Shown: positions 11,900 to 23,139 of the stretch, in pieces
How positions within the stretch are numbered: the first letter of the stretch is position 1
How the letters are laid out: every line of letters starts with the position of its first letter
Assembly: GCA_963969395.1 (NCBI GenBank)
Contig: OZ017802.1
Span: forward strand, 8,558,501-8,622,500
Length of the DNA: 64,000 bases
Origin: Pseudoscleropodium purum
Taxonomy: Eukaryota; Streptophyta; Bryopsida; Hypnales; Brachytheciaceae
Direction of reading: 5' to 3'
Notes under the pieces: generated by a model
Told to the model about the DNA's origin: nothing
Databases searched by the model: none
What the model saw: the letters and a program-made list of their open reading frames with translations, nothing else
Made by a program: the position numbers and the translations under genes

Positions 11900-12145
11900 A
11901 GAACCACGGTTTGATGCAATGGAGCGCCTGTTGGCATTCGGATGTTGCACTGTCTTGTCACAGGCACAACTCAGGGGGGTAGATGGCGGGTTGGCTGGTC
12001 CAATTTCCTGCCTCACTTACTTGCCAAGCCGTAGGCCACCCAAGCCGCTCGATGAGTCCAATTGGATTCGAACCCGGACCGGCGGGCGGCCAAAGACCAC
12101 CGCTTCTCCAGCCAACCAAGTCCGCGACTTGGCGACTGGAGGATG
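11900..12145 (-). repeat. tRNA-derived SINE-like module within the LTR-like insert
   Basis: On the minus strand, a box-A-like stretch TTGGTTGGCTGGAGAAG is followed about 45 bases later by a perfect box B, GGGTTCGAATCC. This is the arrangement of a tRNA-related RNA polymerase III promoter and of plant SINE heads. The segment then runs through a GC-rich body to a T-rich tail near 11905. It does not fold as an intact tRNA, so it is not called as one. No target duplication was found. Confidence 0.45.
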
Positions 12146-12599
12146 ATTTTCAACGCTTTTATACCTATAAAGGCACGTGGCTACTCTTTAGTGATTTTTT
12201 TTATTAGGTTTGTTCATTTAATTTTACTTATCTAGTTGATTGGAAGGCTCATGTGTTTTTGCCTTTCCATTAAATAAAATTGTTAAGGGATTAGATGGAT
12301 TTGAAAAATAAAAATAAAATAAGGGAAAAGAAAGGAGCATCTTTGGTGGGGCTTGAAAGGAGAGGAGTATGGGCTGATGTGCCCCACCTCCTTGCTTGAA
12401 ATGGGGGTGTAGGAGAGTGTGGAGAGATTCCTTTTGGCATGTGTGTGTAGGAGTGTATAGAGAAACTTGAATGTGAAAGAAAATCCGAGAACTTCGAGGA
12501 GTGATATCTCCCATTGTATGAGGCCTTTGATAATGAAATTTGGTGAGATCGTTCCTTATAAAATTGCCTTTCCAAAATGAGTTTACAAGTTTGATTTGG

Positions 12600-13340
12600 A
12601 GTTAGGATGAAAAAGTTATGAGCGTTTGAATTTGAGGAGTTTTAGTGCCTTTCATGAAGAAAGGCCGAAACTTTGTCAAGCCATAACTGATGTTCAGTCC
12701 ATCAATTTGCAAAGGGACTTTGGAAGCGTGTTCATCTTAATCTTAGCTTTTCAAAGAGTCATTAAACTTAAGATTTGGAGTTTGGAGGAAGAAGTTATGG
12801 AGGTGTGATGACTTGGAGGTTGGCTGCCACTTGTGAAGAGCAAGGCCGAAACTTTGGAGGGCCATAACCTTCGGTTAGTATAAGGATTTCTTTTGAAAAT
12901 TTTATGAGTGTTAGTTTGTTTATTTATCTCTCTAAATAGTTATCACACAAGCTATTTGGAGTTTTATTGAAGAAATTATAGAGTGTAGAAGTTTAGAGGT
13001 TGAGTGGATTCTCAAAATAGGAGACCGAGACTTTGTTGGGCTGTAACTTATGGACAGAGTTTTAGTTCTTAGTGAAATTTTCACATGTTGTAGCCGGATG
13101 TGTTAGCTTTCCAAATTGCTATCACACTTGTGTTCAGGGTTTGTAAATCAAAAGTTATAAGAAGTTTGAAGAGGCAGTGGTTGGTTGGCAAGGAGGAGAA
13201 GAGCCGCCACTTTGTTTGCCTATAACTTTTGGACAGTAGTTTAGAATAAAGTGAAATTTGGAGAGGTGTTAAGTTACTGGGTTAGCTTTCCAAAATGCTA
13301 TTGCACTTAGCATTTGAAGTTGTGAGCCATCTGTGGCATT
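12600..13340 (+). repeat. Degenerate ~170-bp tandem repeat in the LTR-like insert
   Basis: The block GCCGAAACTTTG … GCCATAACT … GCTTTCCAAAATGCTATTGCAC … TTTGGAGTT … AAGTTATG recurs at least four times with heavy divergence. The period is only approximate and the units are not coding. Confidence 0.5.
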
Positions 13341-15433
13341 AGATAAACGGCCGCAGCTACTTTAGGGTACGGCTTTGAAGATTTCTCATTGTTTTTATCA
13401 AAACATGAAGACTTGAAGATTGAAGATTTGAAGAGGAATGTTTTGGGATTTTTTATATGTATGTGTGGGATGTGGCTTTGTTATTCCTAGCCTGATTTGG
13501 AGGCTCGTTGTCTTTTATTTCCTTTTGTTTTGTAACCCTGGTTGCGGGCGGTTTGGGTAAAACCAAGACTCAACCCCATTTATTGTCGTAGTGACGAAGT
13601 GGAGTTAATGGCCCACATGGTCGAGACTTGCTTGTTCTCACGGTTTGGAGTTTGGCCAGCAGACCGTGAATTTGAAGTTTAGGATCCCATCATTCGGATG
13701 GTAGCTCGTGTCTACTATCCCGTTTTACCCGTCCCGTATCCCATGGTTTCTTATCCCTTCCTTGACCCTTATACCTATCTAGAGCCTACACAGGATAGGC
13801 CAACGGGCACCGTTTGAAGACTGAAGATTTAAAATTGAAGAAGACACCGAGTATACAACAAATAGTTGCAGCCAAACACCCCGTGTGTTCCTAAAGCGCG
13901 CTCCTTTCTACCCGACAGCAGTGCAAATTTGGATTGTATTTGAGTTGTGACACCACTCCGTGCCCCTAGAAGGTACTCACACTATTGGCGCCAAAATAAA
14001 GCAATCTACATAACATTTCATCCAAAGTGAGGTCCCCACTACTTTCTAACACCTTCATAATCAAGATTGTCAGATTATCTACAGTGGCTCCATCTACTAG
14101 ATGTTGGAGGGAGATCAAGTGGGATATTTTCAAGTAGTTTTCTACAACATAGGCATGGATGCACAACCAATTGTTGTTATCCACTAAGGTGACTCCGTCA
14201 CAAGTCATAGCTACAAAACTAGCAACACTTAGCTTTTTCTTAATAGAATCTTTTACTTGCTTTTGCATGAACTCCACCATCTTCCAACTTGAATTATCTG
14301 TCCAATGCATACAAAGCAAGTTAGGGACATTGAAGAAGGCATATAATGCCATCTTTTCCTCATACTCTACCATGGGCCGTCTAGAAGCGAGAATCTAGTA
14401 GATAGTGCAAAACTGGATGATTTTCTTTGACTTGGCTACAAATGTGCTCATATTCACTTGTTGCAATACTGAAGTCAGTTGCCTTGCAGTGAAAAGATAC
14501 AAATTGATTTGATACTTAGCAGTCCTATAAATGTACCACTCTCCAACTTTGACATTATACTTAGGTATGTCAAAAGTTGTTTTTCTCCTTCCTTCATGTT
14601 TTGTTAAAGTGTCCCACTTCAGCCCCATGATCTTTGTTTTTTTTTTTAAAACAGAACATACTTTGCACTTCACAAGATACACTTTACCATTAGCCTTGCA
14701 AATTGGTTCAACCCAAACCAATTTTGCAGCCCATTCGTTTTGAAAACACTTTGTGCAATCATAATTCCATCTTGCTTTCTTAGGAGGAGGTACTTCCTAC
14801 AAATCCTTGTCTATTTGAACCTCCTCCTCTCCATTTGAGATTTCCACCAAAGTGTAGCACAACTAGCGGCGCACTTCCAGATCAGCCTCCGTGGATTTCA
14901 ATCCACTACTGCTACTTCCCTCGTGAGATTGTGAATATAAAGAAATTGTGTCTAAAGATACAACAACCATGGAGGTATTGAGTGATTCAGTCTAGGGTAT
15001 GAGTGGTGGCAAATGAGCAGCTGGAGTACTCAAATAAAAGGGCTCTTGACTCAACAAATTTCTCGAACTTGTAAAGAATCTAGCAATGGAGGTCGCCTTA
15101 CATGCGTTGTGACGGGCCTTTGTATCCTGCAAGCAAACTGCCTTGCCTTTGATTTCCCTTCATTGCTTGGCCGCCTCTCTCTTCTCTCTTCAAGATGCAG
15201 CCCATTCTAATCTAAGCCTAAAAGCCTTGTTGAGCTGTCAATGTAGTTTGACACTCTCAAGTCACAGCTACTCTTCCCCAAAATCTGTAGCTTCATTCTG
15301 CTCCACCTTGATCAATTGTTACCTCTCTTTGTCTAGAGTGCCAGACTCCGTCAAACTCTCCCTCTAAATCTAGGACAGTTTAATTGCAGTCAATGTCCAT
15401 CACATTAGGACCTAAATCTAAGAATTCCACCAT

Positions 15434-15764
15434 GGAAACTCATAGCAAGAACAAAACCAGTGCCCAATTACTACTACCCTAGTATTCAAAGGAAGAGCTA
15501 AACCAGTGGCTGTGACTTGGCTTGATTAACCTAAATGTAGAGCTAAAGCAACAGTATGACATTATTAACCACTATTGGCAAAAAAGTTTTAAATAATGGC
15601 GTTACCAAGAGGACCCACACTTAGAAGCAAAACTCAATAATCAAGCACAACCTTAAACAAATGTTCTAAAATTGAGTAGTCATCGAGAACCTAAAGTACA
15701 TCCTAAACTGCAAAATTGTGCCAAAACTTCCAACCTGCAAGCACACTATACCCTAACTCATACT
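15434..15764. promoter_or_regulatory. Intergenic region between two divergent decayed transposon genes
   Basis: About 330 bases separate the hAT start (minus, 15433) from the first readable codons of the plus-strand pseudogene (about 15765). If the two belonged to one element, this would be a bidirectional promoter. No specific box was identified; the function is inferred only from the layout. Confidence 0.25.
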
Positions 15765-16356
15765 ATGCAATGCAACCTTCACCCTCCATTTAGCCGGCCT
15801 GAAATTGAGATCAAAAGGTATAGAAGATTAATCTAGAGTTCTGGACATGCAGGAGAGGAACCAGGCCGTTGAGAAGAACAATCTAAAGCAAGGACAAAAA
15901 GGCGCCATCACAATGAGGTAGTGCTTCGAGGACGTTGCAGAACTCAACATTGCCATTCCTAAACCCAATGTGTTCACTGTAAAAGGGAAGGGCAGCTGCC
16001 AATAAACTCTACAAGATTAAGTGTGGAATTGCAAATCTACTATGAACTATGAGTCCATTGGGAAGTTGGCCATTCTTCGAATCTGCATGAATCTGGAAGT
16101 AGAGTTGTTGACGATTGGAAATTGAATGCTTGTTGAGAATCTAGCATCTCTCAACAATCAGAGGAGCAGGATCTGGCAATACACTAGCTTGGTGGAAGCG
16201 CGTGTGGCGAATGCAAAGGTTGGGCAGGCGCAAACTAATGTGTGAATTCAAAATCCCAAAGTTACAGCTTCACAGTTTTTGGTGAATGTGCAAGTTCCAA
16301 ATGAAGCTTTCTAGCAATAGGTGCCCAAGTCTAGGGGGGTGTCAAGCGAAGTTTAA
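15765..16356 (+). pseudogene. Decayed ORF divergent from the hAT gene, unknown family
   Basis: One frame reads through about 195 codons: LCNATFTLHLAGLKLRSKG, then VLDMQERNQAVEKNNLKQGQ, GAITMR, CFEDVAELNIAIPKPNVF, later MNYESIGKLAILRICMNLEV, SLNNQRSRIWQYTSLVEARV and VPKSRGVSSEV, closing at TAA 16354-16356. Eight internal stops (TAA, TAG, TGA) all sit where CAA, CAG or CGA gives sense. It is helix-rich and shows no recognised catalytic motif. It may be an accessory protein of the hAT element or part of an unrelated element. Confidence 0.5.
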
Positions 16357-16439
16357 AAAAAATTCCTATAGTCTTTTTTGCCATACTTTTTCCCGTAGTG
16401 CTTTTTAGCACTATGGTACCCCAAAAAAAAGCCGATGAC

Positions 16440-17400
16440 AACTATGTTTATTTTAAATATTCAATGTCTTGGATATTATTGTTTTTATTTTCAAAAATAG
16501 TTATAAAAATAAGATAAAATAAGTGAATCATTTTCATACTTTAAACTTACATAAAGATATGTGATGAAGATTACATTTATCACTTAATCATTCAAAAGCA
16601 TAGTTTATGATTTAGTGCTTGAAATGTTTAGAGCCTTTGCTTGTGGCATGCCAAAAATTAACAACACCACTAGAATTGTTATTTTTTTTACCATAGTATA
16701 GTAGTAAAGGTTTGTTTGCAAAGAATTTTGTATTGGATTAAGATAGAGAATTAATAAATTATTATTTCTAAATCCAATCACTTGCCAATTGATAAATTGA
16801 CAAAGTCTAAAGCCAAACATTGGCTAATAAAAATAATAAAAACACAATCAAGCGTTATAAAGAAAACTCCAAGGAAAAATGAAGACAACTTGACTTCTAA
16901 AGAAAATCAGAGAAAGAAAAAAATGAGAAAGAGAGATTGATATATAAAAATGATAAATTATTTTGGCTATATCTAATCAACTAAACAATTATTCATTCTA
17001 AACAGTCTTCTAGTCGATTGGCCACTATTCATATCTTTCGTTATTAGACTTTTTAGATGTATCTAACAATTAGTCTATTAACCTTTACAAATATAAAAAC
17101 TATTCAATAAATTACCTACATTTACACTAAATAAGGCGAACACTCAAAAATAAAAAAATTTAGAGTGACTACAGCTTGTCACCATATTATGTGTTTGTAT
17201 TTAGCTTCTATAACTCACACTTGTTGCTTTTTCTATTTTAAACTTCATGACATCCCTATGATGTTGTTATGAGGTATTGCAATATTATATTTTAGTACTT
17301 TATAGTAAGACATCTTAAACCATTGCACCTATTTTCATTGTGTACTTGCTTACAAACACTATTTTGACTATATCTCAATTTTGGAAAATATATAGTGTAT
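16440..17400 (+). repeat. Dispersed repeat, inverted partner of 41005-41490
   Basis: Outside the 530-bp insertion at 16644-17173, the sequence aligns with the minus strand of 41005-41490: the TATTTTAAATATTCAATGTC block, the CATTTATCACTTAATCATTC block and the CTTGCTTACAAA…TTTTGACTATATCTC block. The partner lacks the insertion. Confidence 0.6.
16644..17173. mobile_element. Solo LTR, 530 bp, with 5-bp target duplication GCTTG
   Basis: The insert begins TGGCATGCC and ends GTGACTACA (TG…CA), flanked by GCTTG at 16639-16643 and 17174-17178. The paralogous copy at about 41270 reads straight through this point (GAGCCTTTGCTTATCACCATAT on its minus strand) and gives an empty site. There is no internal coding sequence, as expected for an LTR left after recombination, or for a small TRIM-like element. 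Confidence 0.75.
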
Positions 17401-20235
17401 AAACATTCAAATTAATATTAATACTTTAAATACCATAAATCTATTCAACACACATGTACAACTATAATAATTTATCTAATCCATAAAACCTACAAAGTCA
17501 CCTATTAGTTAGTAGATGCAATCCATTAACTAAAGTTCAATTTGTCATATGAAAGTATTTTGCAACAACAATTAGTAATCACAATTGCATCTCAAAACCA
17601 CATACAATATCAAAACAATTTTTACTTTAAAATCTAATTGACCTCATCTATCCTTTTTCAATTGAGCAACATCTTGCAACCAAAAATTCTATAGTCATCT
17701 AGACAATTGACAAAAATTGAAACCTAAACAATTTTATGGAGTTGAGTCAAATATGTATCACAAACTTGGATAGTCTTACATCCATAGTAGTAAAAAATTA
17801 AAGACCAATTGTCTACACAACCTCATATAGACATACAACCATTTCGATCAAAATATTACAATTTGACTCATGATCACTGAATTATAATATTCTAAATAAG
17901 TATATTGCAAATGGACAATCCAATTAAGAATCCAAAAAGACAGTTTGATGTATAAGACATTAGTTACAACATACACAAGCAACTTGTTATCTTATTTGCA
18001 AATGCAATCTTACAATTTTTGGATCAAATTGACATCTAAAACTTATTTAAAGGCAATCAACTCTTTTTAGATTGAAATATATTCAACTTGGCTTGACTCA
18101 CATACTATCTTCTTTATAAAAGAAATTATTTGTTTCAATTGTTTACTTGGCACAGTAGGAATCATTCAACTTGCACAAATAATTTCATTGTAGCCTTTGA
18201 ATCTCTACTAGTTGTCAATTCCCACAATTATTTATCCTTCATGTGTAGACACAATACTTACACAAGTTTGAATTGATCTACTTGACAAATCACTCATAGT
18301 AGACAATTAAGCAAATTGTCACACACTTAATCTCTCGTTGCCTTTAGTGACTCATGCACTCTAGTGATACATATACAATTGGTGATTTGCTTTTTTGCAA
18401 ATGCACACACTTGTACAATAGACAATTGATTGCAATAAATTGAATATATTACAATTGAAGACTTTCAAATACAATTTGCCAATGAATGGTACTATCTATA
18501 TGCACTGAGAAAAATTAAAGATGAATATTCATTCGGATTTATAGTTCCAAAATGATAGATGACTCTTCATTTGAAAGAACATTAAGTCTACTAAACCTAC
18601 TTTCAATCTAATTGATTAGGATTTTTCTATATCCAACTAATGTCTATTAAATCACAATGTAAAACTTTCCCTATTTGACTTACAACAATGGGAATGAATG
18701 GAGTAGCAAATTCATTCTATTTACATCTACATGGATATAAGAGAAAGAAATCAACATTTCTACAACTACAATAACTAAATAGGTAGAAGAATTGTCACGT
18801 ATCCAAGTTTTGCTCCAATATTTTATAAATCCCTCTAATGATTGGGAGTGACAAATTAAGTCCTAATGATTAGACATTGTTTTCTTATATTACGTATGTA
18901 TTTGCAATTCTACCATTATGATTATTTATAGAGTGATTTATTATATTGATAGTAAAAATTAGTATTTGTCTTCTCTATGATAGAATAGATTGTTAGTGTG
19001 AGTATTGATATATCCACTTACCTAATAAATGAAAGAAATATGAATTTTGTGACAATAGTCTTAAGCAAATACACACATAAGTGACTATAGTCTTCTAAGA
19101 TTGTGAAATTCATTTGGTATTGTTATGCAATGAATGCTCACAAATATAAGTAAATAAGTCCCATATTTAGAATTATTATTGATTAAACTATAGACCATCA
19201 ATTGTGAAGATTTGAATAGTCTAATATCCATGATGAAGGGTTATGTAAATGATAGCTAGCTAAGAATAATTTTTGTATCTAGAGAAAGTGATAAATGTTA
19301 AGGCAATGAATGGAAAAATACTATAATTAGTGTTGGCTATGATTTAGAATGATAAAACACAATTCCATGTGGGTGATTAAAGAACATTGGCTTGAATAAT
19401 TGTTAAAAGAAAATGATGATTGAACTTAATATGTGAATGGAAAAAACTATAATCAATTACTACATGGAAACAAAGCAAGATGGTTAAATGTGAGTTGTTT
19501 ATTTAGAATGTTATTACCCTTATTCTTATAGCTTAGTATATACAATAGTGTCATTAAAACGTAATTCATCAATGGATTGCTGACAAATAAAATACTAATG
19601 GTATTTGAATTTTGTTAAACAAAGATAACAATGAACAACAAAGATGTCCCCTATTAAGATGAATAAGTGAAGATTGTAGTTGATGATTGAGGACAATTTA
19701 ATGACTATGGTCAATCTTTGAGACACAAGCCAAGACTATGATGTAGTAGAAGGACTTAATTTATATTAAACTTCCAACACACCACACACTAGCAAGAAAC
19801 CAAGTACATGTCAATAAGTACACCAATCACCACCACTTTTGCATGCCTTTTTTATTGCCAATATGTTTGTTGTAGATCCCTTGAAATTATTAATTTTGTC
19901 ATGCAGACCCTTTTAATTATCATTTTTACCACATGTACTTTCTTTCCCCTACCCTTGTATGAAGTTAAGTAAGGAGTTAATTTTTGAGTTTACAATATGT
20001 ATAACTTTTAGATGGTTAATAGTTATTTACCATTGTGACTGATAAATGCTCAAAGTTATTGAATACTAAAATGAGACATTATTAATTATTGAATGCTTAA
20101 AGTTTGAAAAGATTCCTAAAAATTGAAACTTTCATAGAGTTCTTGAAAATTCAACTAATATCAAAGTCATATTAAGATTGTCATATTAAGATCATAAGAA
20201 AGTCGTGTGAATTAGCGATGTACTAAATTTGCATT
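17401..20235. other. AT-rich intergenic region, no gene seen
   Basis: About 2.8 kb of AT-rich sequence with very short open frames on both strands and many short dyads around CAATTG and CAAATTG. No terminal repeats, RNA gene or coding remnant could be made out. Confidence 0.45.
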
Positions 20236-20389
20236 TAGTGTGACATGAAGTTACTAAGGGAGGAGAATTTGACATGTGGAAAGAAGTTGATTGTGAGGAA
20301 AATTTGAGAACCTAGTGTGGCATGAAGTTGTTAAGGGGGGAGAATTTGAGATGCGGAAAGAAGCTGCTTATGAGGAAAATTTGAGAACC
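20236..20389 (+). repeat. 77-bp tandem duplication upstream of CDC20
   Basis: Two adjacent 77-bp units (20236-20312 and 20313-20389), each starting TAGTGTG[A/G]CATGAAGTT and ending GAAAATTTGAGAACC, differ at roughly nine positions. The duplication marks the border between the AT-rich repeat DNA and the CDC20 promoter and ends about 500 bp before the start codon. Confidence 0.75.
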
Positions 20390-20536
20390 GCTTGCAATTG
20401 ATTGAAACCATCCAATTCCCGAAGTCAATCGGACGAAGAATCTCCTGAACTGATACTCGAACATTCATCCATCCCTCGTTCCCATTCTAATCTCGATTAT
20501 CAGCCAAATCCATCGCAGCCGTCCGAACAGTCATCG

Positions 20537-20569
20537 AACGGCCACGAACTATTGCAAAGAGCCGTTGGG
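20537..20569. promoter_or_regulatory. MSA-type MYB3R sites in the CDC20 promoter
   Basis: The minus strand of 20560-20569 reads CCCAACGGCT and matches the plant mitosis-specific activator core YCYAACGGYY. A second AACGG core (TCGAACGGCC) lies on the plus strand about 20 bases upstream (20537-20541). MSA sites bound by three-repeat MYB proteins drive G2/M expression of plant cyclin B and CDC20 genes. The position, about 325-355 bp before the ATG, fits that role. Binding is inferred, not shown. Confidence 0.6.
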
Positions 20570-20892
20570 CTTCACCAGGCTGTGGCACCCCTGCCACATT
20601 CCTATATGAACCTCGGACTGCTCACTCAGTATCACGCTACTCTTGAATTCATTCTCGAAAACGCTTGCTTACGCTCTCGATCTCTATCGCTCTTGTTTAC
20701 TACGCTCGTTTGCTTATTAGTAGTTTTTTCTGACCTATTTGTGCTTTGTTTTGCGGATTTTGCATTAGTTTCTAGGTTGTGCAGTACTGTTTTAGGGGTT
20801 CAATTGTATGTTGATAGAGTTGTTTTGCATCAAGAATTTGGATCGTTTCTTTTGTTGTTGGAGCCCGGGAAGGGGCTCTGTCAGGTTTTGCT

Positions 20893-23139
20893 ATGGCCAT
20901 GATGCAGTCAATGGCTAAGGCCTTCAAGACTCCGACCAAGAGTGTGAGCTGCGGAAAGTGGGAGAGCTCGGCATTGAGGGAGAATGTGAGCCCCGTGCAG
21001 CTCAAGAAGAAGACGCCCAAGGCCAAGACACCTGGCAGAGCGGTAATGTCCCTTTCCATTGTCTGATTTATGGAATTCAATATTCCTTGTAGTCGTTAAT
21101 GTACTCCACGCCTTGGTTGTTCCGCTTTGGTCGTGATCTGGTATCTCGGCTAGAGTAGGCGCTAGATTGAATCTATATCATTGAAACCCTAGTCTCACCG
21201 AGCATACAGTACCGATCAGTAGTAATACGAGAAATATTCTGCCTAGGCCTAGTCTTGCCTAGGCTTTCCGTTTTTCTATGTTACGTTTCAACAGCATGTG
21301 TTGAGCTGTAATCTCTCATGTAATAGACATAGGTTTAAAGAAACGTTTATATTGAGACTAGGAATGCCGTGATTCGTTACTATGTCTAACAATTTATTTT
21401 TGCCTCCTGATCTGAGATTAGAATTTCGACTCACCCTTCCAATCTTCCTGTACAGACCGACCGCTTCATTACCGACCGCAGTGCCATGGATTTCAGCGTG
21501 GCTAACTTCCTGATGACCAAAGAGAATTCGTCAGTGGACGTGATCTCCCCTACCAAGGATGACTACAAGAAGCAATTGGCGGAGAGCCTCTTGAACAGCA
21601 GTGGTCAGACACAGAGCCGCATCTTGGCCTTCAAGCAGAAGCCTCCTCCTCCTCCCGAAGGCTTCGTGAACAGTCGCGCGACTCTGTACTCTCAAAATGT
21701 GGCTTCAGGGCAGACGAAGCCCAAGAAAACGTTCCGTCACATTCCCCAGGCGCCTGAAAGAACCCTCGATGCCCCTGATATGCTGGACGACTATTACCTG
21801 AACCTGTTGGACTGGAGCTCTAGTAATGTGCTGGCGGTCGCTCTGGGCATGACCGTGTACTTGTGGGATGCCACCACGAGCTCCATTGAGGAGTTGATGA
21901 CTGTCGAGGAGGAAGGCCCCATCACCAGCGTTTCGTGGGCCCCAGATGGTCAATATCTGGCCATAGGGTTGAACAACTCGACTGTACAGCTTTGGGACTC
22001 AACCTCACTTCGTCAGGTACATACATGATGACCATCTGTAATTATCTTAAAGCACTGTGATTATGTGTTACCTGCGGAATGTGGCTTTTTGACTTCTGCA
22101 TTGCAACTCTTTTGATTGTGAAATATATGTGGACTGTTGCTTTCTGGGTTTTGTATTGCATCCTCGTGATTAGATTCACACATGGAACAATGTGTCTTGT
22201 GCTTTGTGCATTTTAATGCGGCTTAGTGATGATGATTATATGTGGAACATGGCTTTGTGGCTTCTAAATCGGAGGTTACACTTTTTTGAAATCTGTTGCA
22301 GTTAAGGACACTGAGGGGCCACTCGGCCCGTGTTGGTGCTCTGGCCTGGAACGGGCCCACCCTCGCGACAGGCGGGCGCGACAACATGATTTTGAACCAT
22401 GATGTGAGGATCAGGAACCATGTCATTGGGACAATGGCTGCGCATGAACAAGAGGTGTGCGGGTTAAAGTGGTCGCCCTCGGGTCAACAACTCGCCAGCG
22501 GTGGCAATGACAACATGTTGCACATCTGGGACGCAGCCGCTGCGTCGTCTGCTAATGCCAGCCCTCTTCATCGTCTTGACGAGCACCAGGCTGCCGTGAA
22601 AGCCTTGGCGTGGTGTCCCTTCCAGAGCAACTTGCTTGCATCAGGCGGTGGTACCGCCGATCGGTGCATCAAGTTCTGGAACACCCACACTGGAGCCTGT
22701 GTGAACAGCATCGACACACGGTCGCAGGTGTGCGCTCTCCAATGGAGCAAGCATGAGAAGGAGATTTTGAGCTCACATGGCTTCAGCCAGAATCAGCTTT
22801 GTCTGTGGAAGTACCCATCCATGGTGAAGATGGCTGAATTCACAGGGCACACTTCCAGGGTGCTGCATTTGGCTCAGGTGGGTCGACATTTCGCTTGCAA
22901 TCTCGCTCGACTCTTTTGCGTGTCATTCTGCTAGACTTTTTCAGTATTTAAACGTTGCGTGCTAATATTTCCTTTCTTCGCTTGTGCAGAGTCCCGATGG
23001 ATATACTGTAGCATCGGCTGCAGGCGACGAAACCTTGAGGTTTTGGCAAGTATTTGGAGCGCCGGAGACGAACGTACCTTCTCAGAAGCGAACCAAGGAA
23101 GTGGCAAGTGCGCTGACATCTTTGACGAAAATCCGATAA
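20893..23139 (+). CDS. CDC20: CDC20-type APC/C activator, four coding exons, 478 aa
   Basis: CDC20 activates the anaphase-promoting complex and recruits its substrates in mitosis. Exons: 20893-21042, 21456-22016, 22302-22877 and 22990-23139. All junctions are GT-AG in phase 0, giving 478 residues, close to other plant CDC20 proteins. Motifs in order: C-box-like DRFITDR (52-58), KEN box (72-74), the [10 protein letters not shown] motif (105-114), seven WD40 blades from about residue 165 to 455, and the C-terminal Ile-Arg tail (TKIR, stop TAA) that docks on APC3. The start is the first ATG (GCTATGG); further in-frame ATGs follow at 20899 and 20902. The C-box has Thr where Pro is usual (DR[FY]IPxR). 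MSA motifs lie upstream. GC-rich codons and no nonsense changes show that this is a maintained gene. The neighbouring DNA on both sides holds only repeats or unrecognised sequence. Confidence 0.93.

Larger units (their letters stand above)
11797..13917. mobile_element. Solo-LTR-like insertion inside the hAT gene
   Basis: The 2.12-kb insert starts TGTCCTG and ends CCCGACA, so it has TG…CA ends with a TGTC/GACA inverted terminus. It interrupts one hAT exon, whose coding sequence resumes on both sides. The flanks are GCGG (11793-11796) and GCAG (13918-13921), a probable 4-bp duplication with one transition. A TATAAAGG box lies near 12169. The middle, about 12600-13340, holds four or so degenerate tandem units of roughly 170 bp (CCGAAACTTTG…GCCATAACTT…AGCTTTCCAAA), as often found in long Ty3-type LTRs. 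There is no gag-pol. A complex nested insertion is an alternative. Confidence 0.55.
9728..15433 (-). pseudogene. hAT-superfamily transposase pseudogene, split by an LTR-like insertion
   Basis: The gene starts at ATG 15433 in the context TTTCCATGGTGG and ends at TGA 9728-9730. The N-terminal part (15433-13922) has an acidic and coiled, basic leader, then a BED-type zinc-finger-like segment (CKVC…LKWDTLTKH), then the RNase-H-like start MTCDGVTL and the FGANSVSTF motif (FGADGVSTFQG in relatives). After the insertion (11797-13917) the frame resumes with LLYLDVHCMAHRRNLAAK, then VKTQWVSLLELLHRLL. The C-terminal exon carries the dimerisation motif VLGSIEDERCFSSLSFLKNKL. Two introns still have good sites: 11347-11484 (donor GTGAGT) and 10317-10946 (donor GTAAAT, acceptor TTGGCAG). 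About 15 in-frame stops are all TAG, TGA or TAA at CAG/CGA/CAA-type positions, and there are one or two single-base frameshifts near the N terminus and at the insertion. It is inactive. Confidence 0.8.

Noticed and set aside
12050..12145. Functional tRNA gene
   Set aside because: Box B is perfect, but the acceptor stem and anticodon arm do not pair; a SINE head explains it better.
13970..13980. TTGGCGCC as an LTR-retrotransposon primer-binding site
   Set aside because: The bases encode the conserved FGAN segment of the hAT transposase on the minus strand.
20402..20902. 166-codon plus-strand ORF overlapping the CDC20 start
   Set aside because: It begins at TTG, has no domain, overlaps the CDC20 ATG in another frame and lies over the promoter and leader of that gene.
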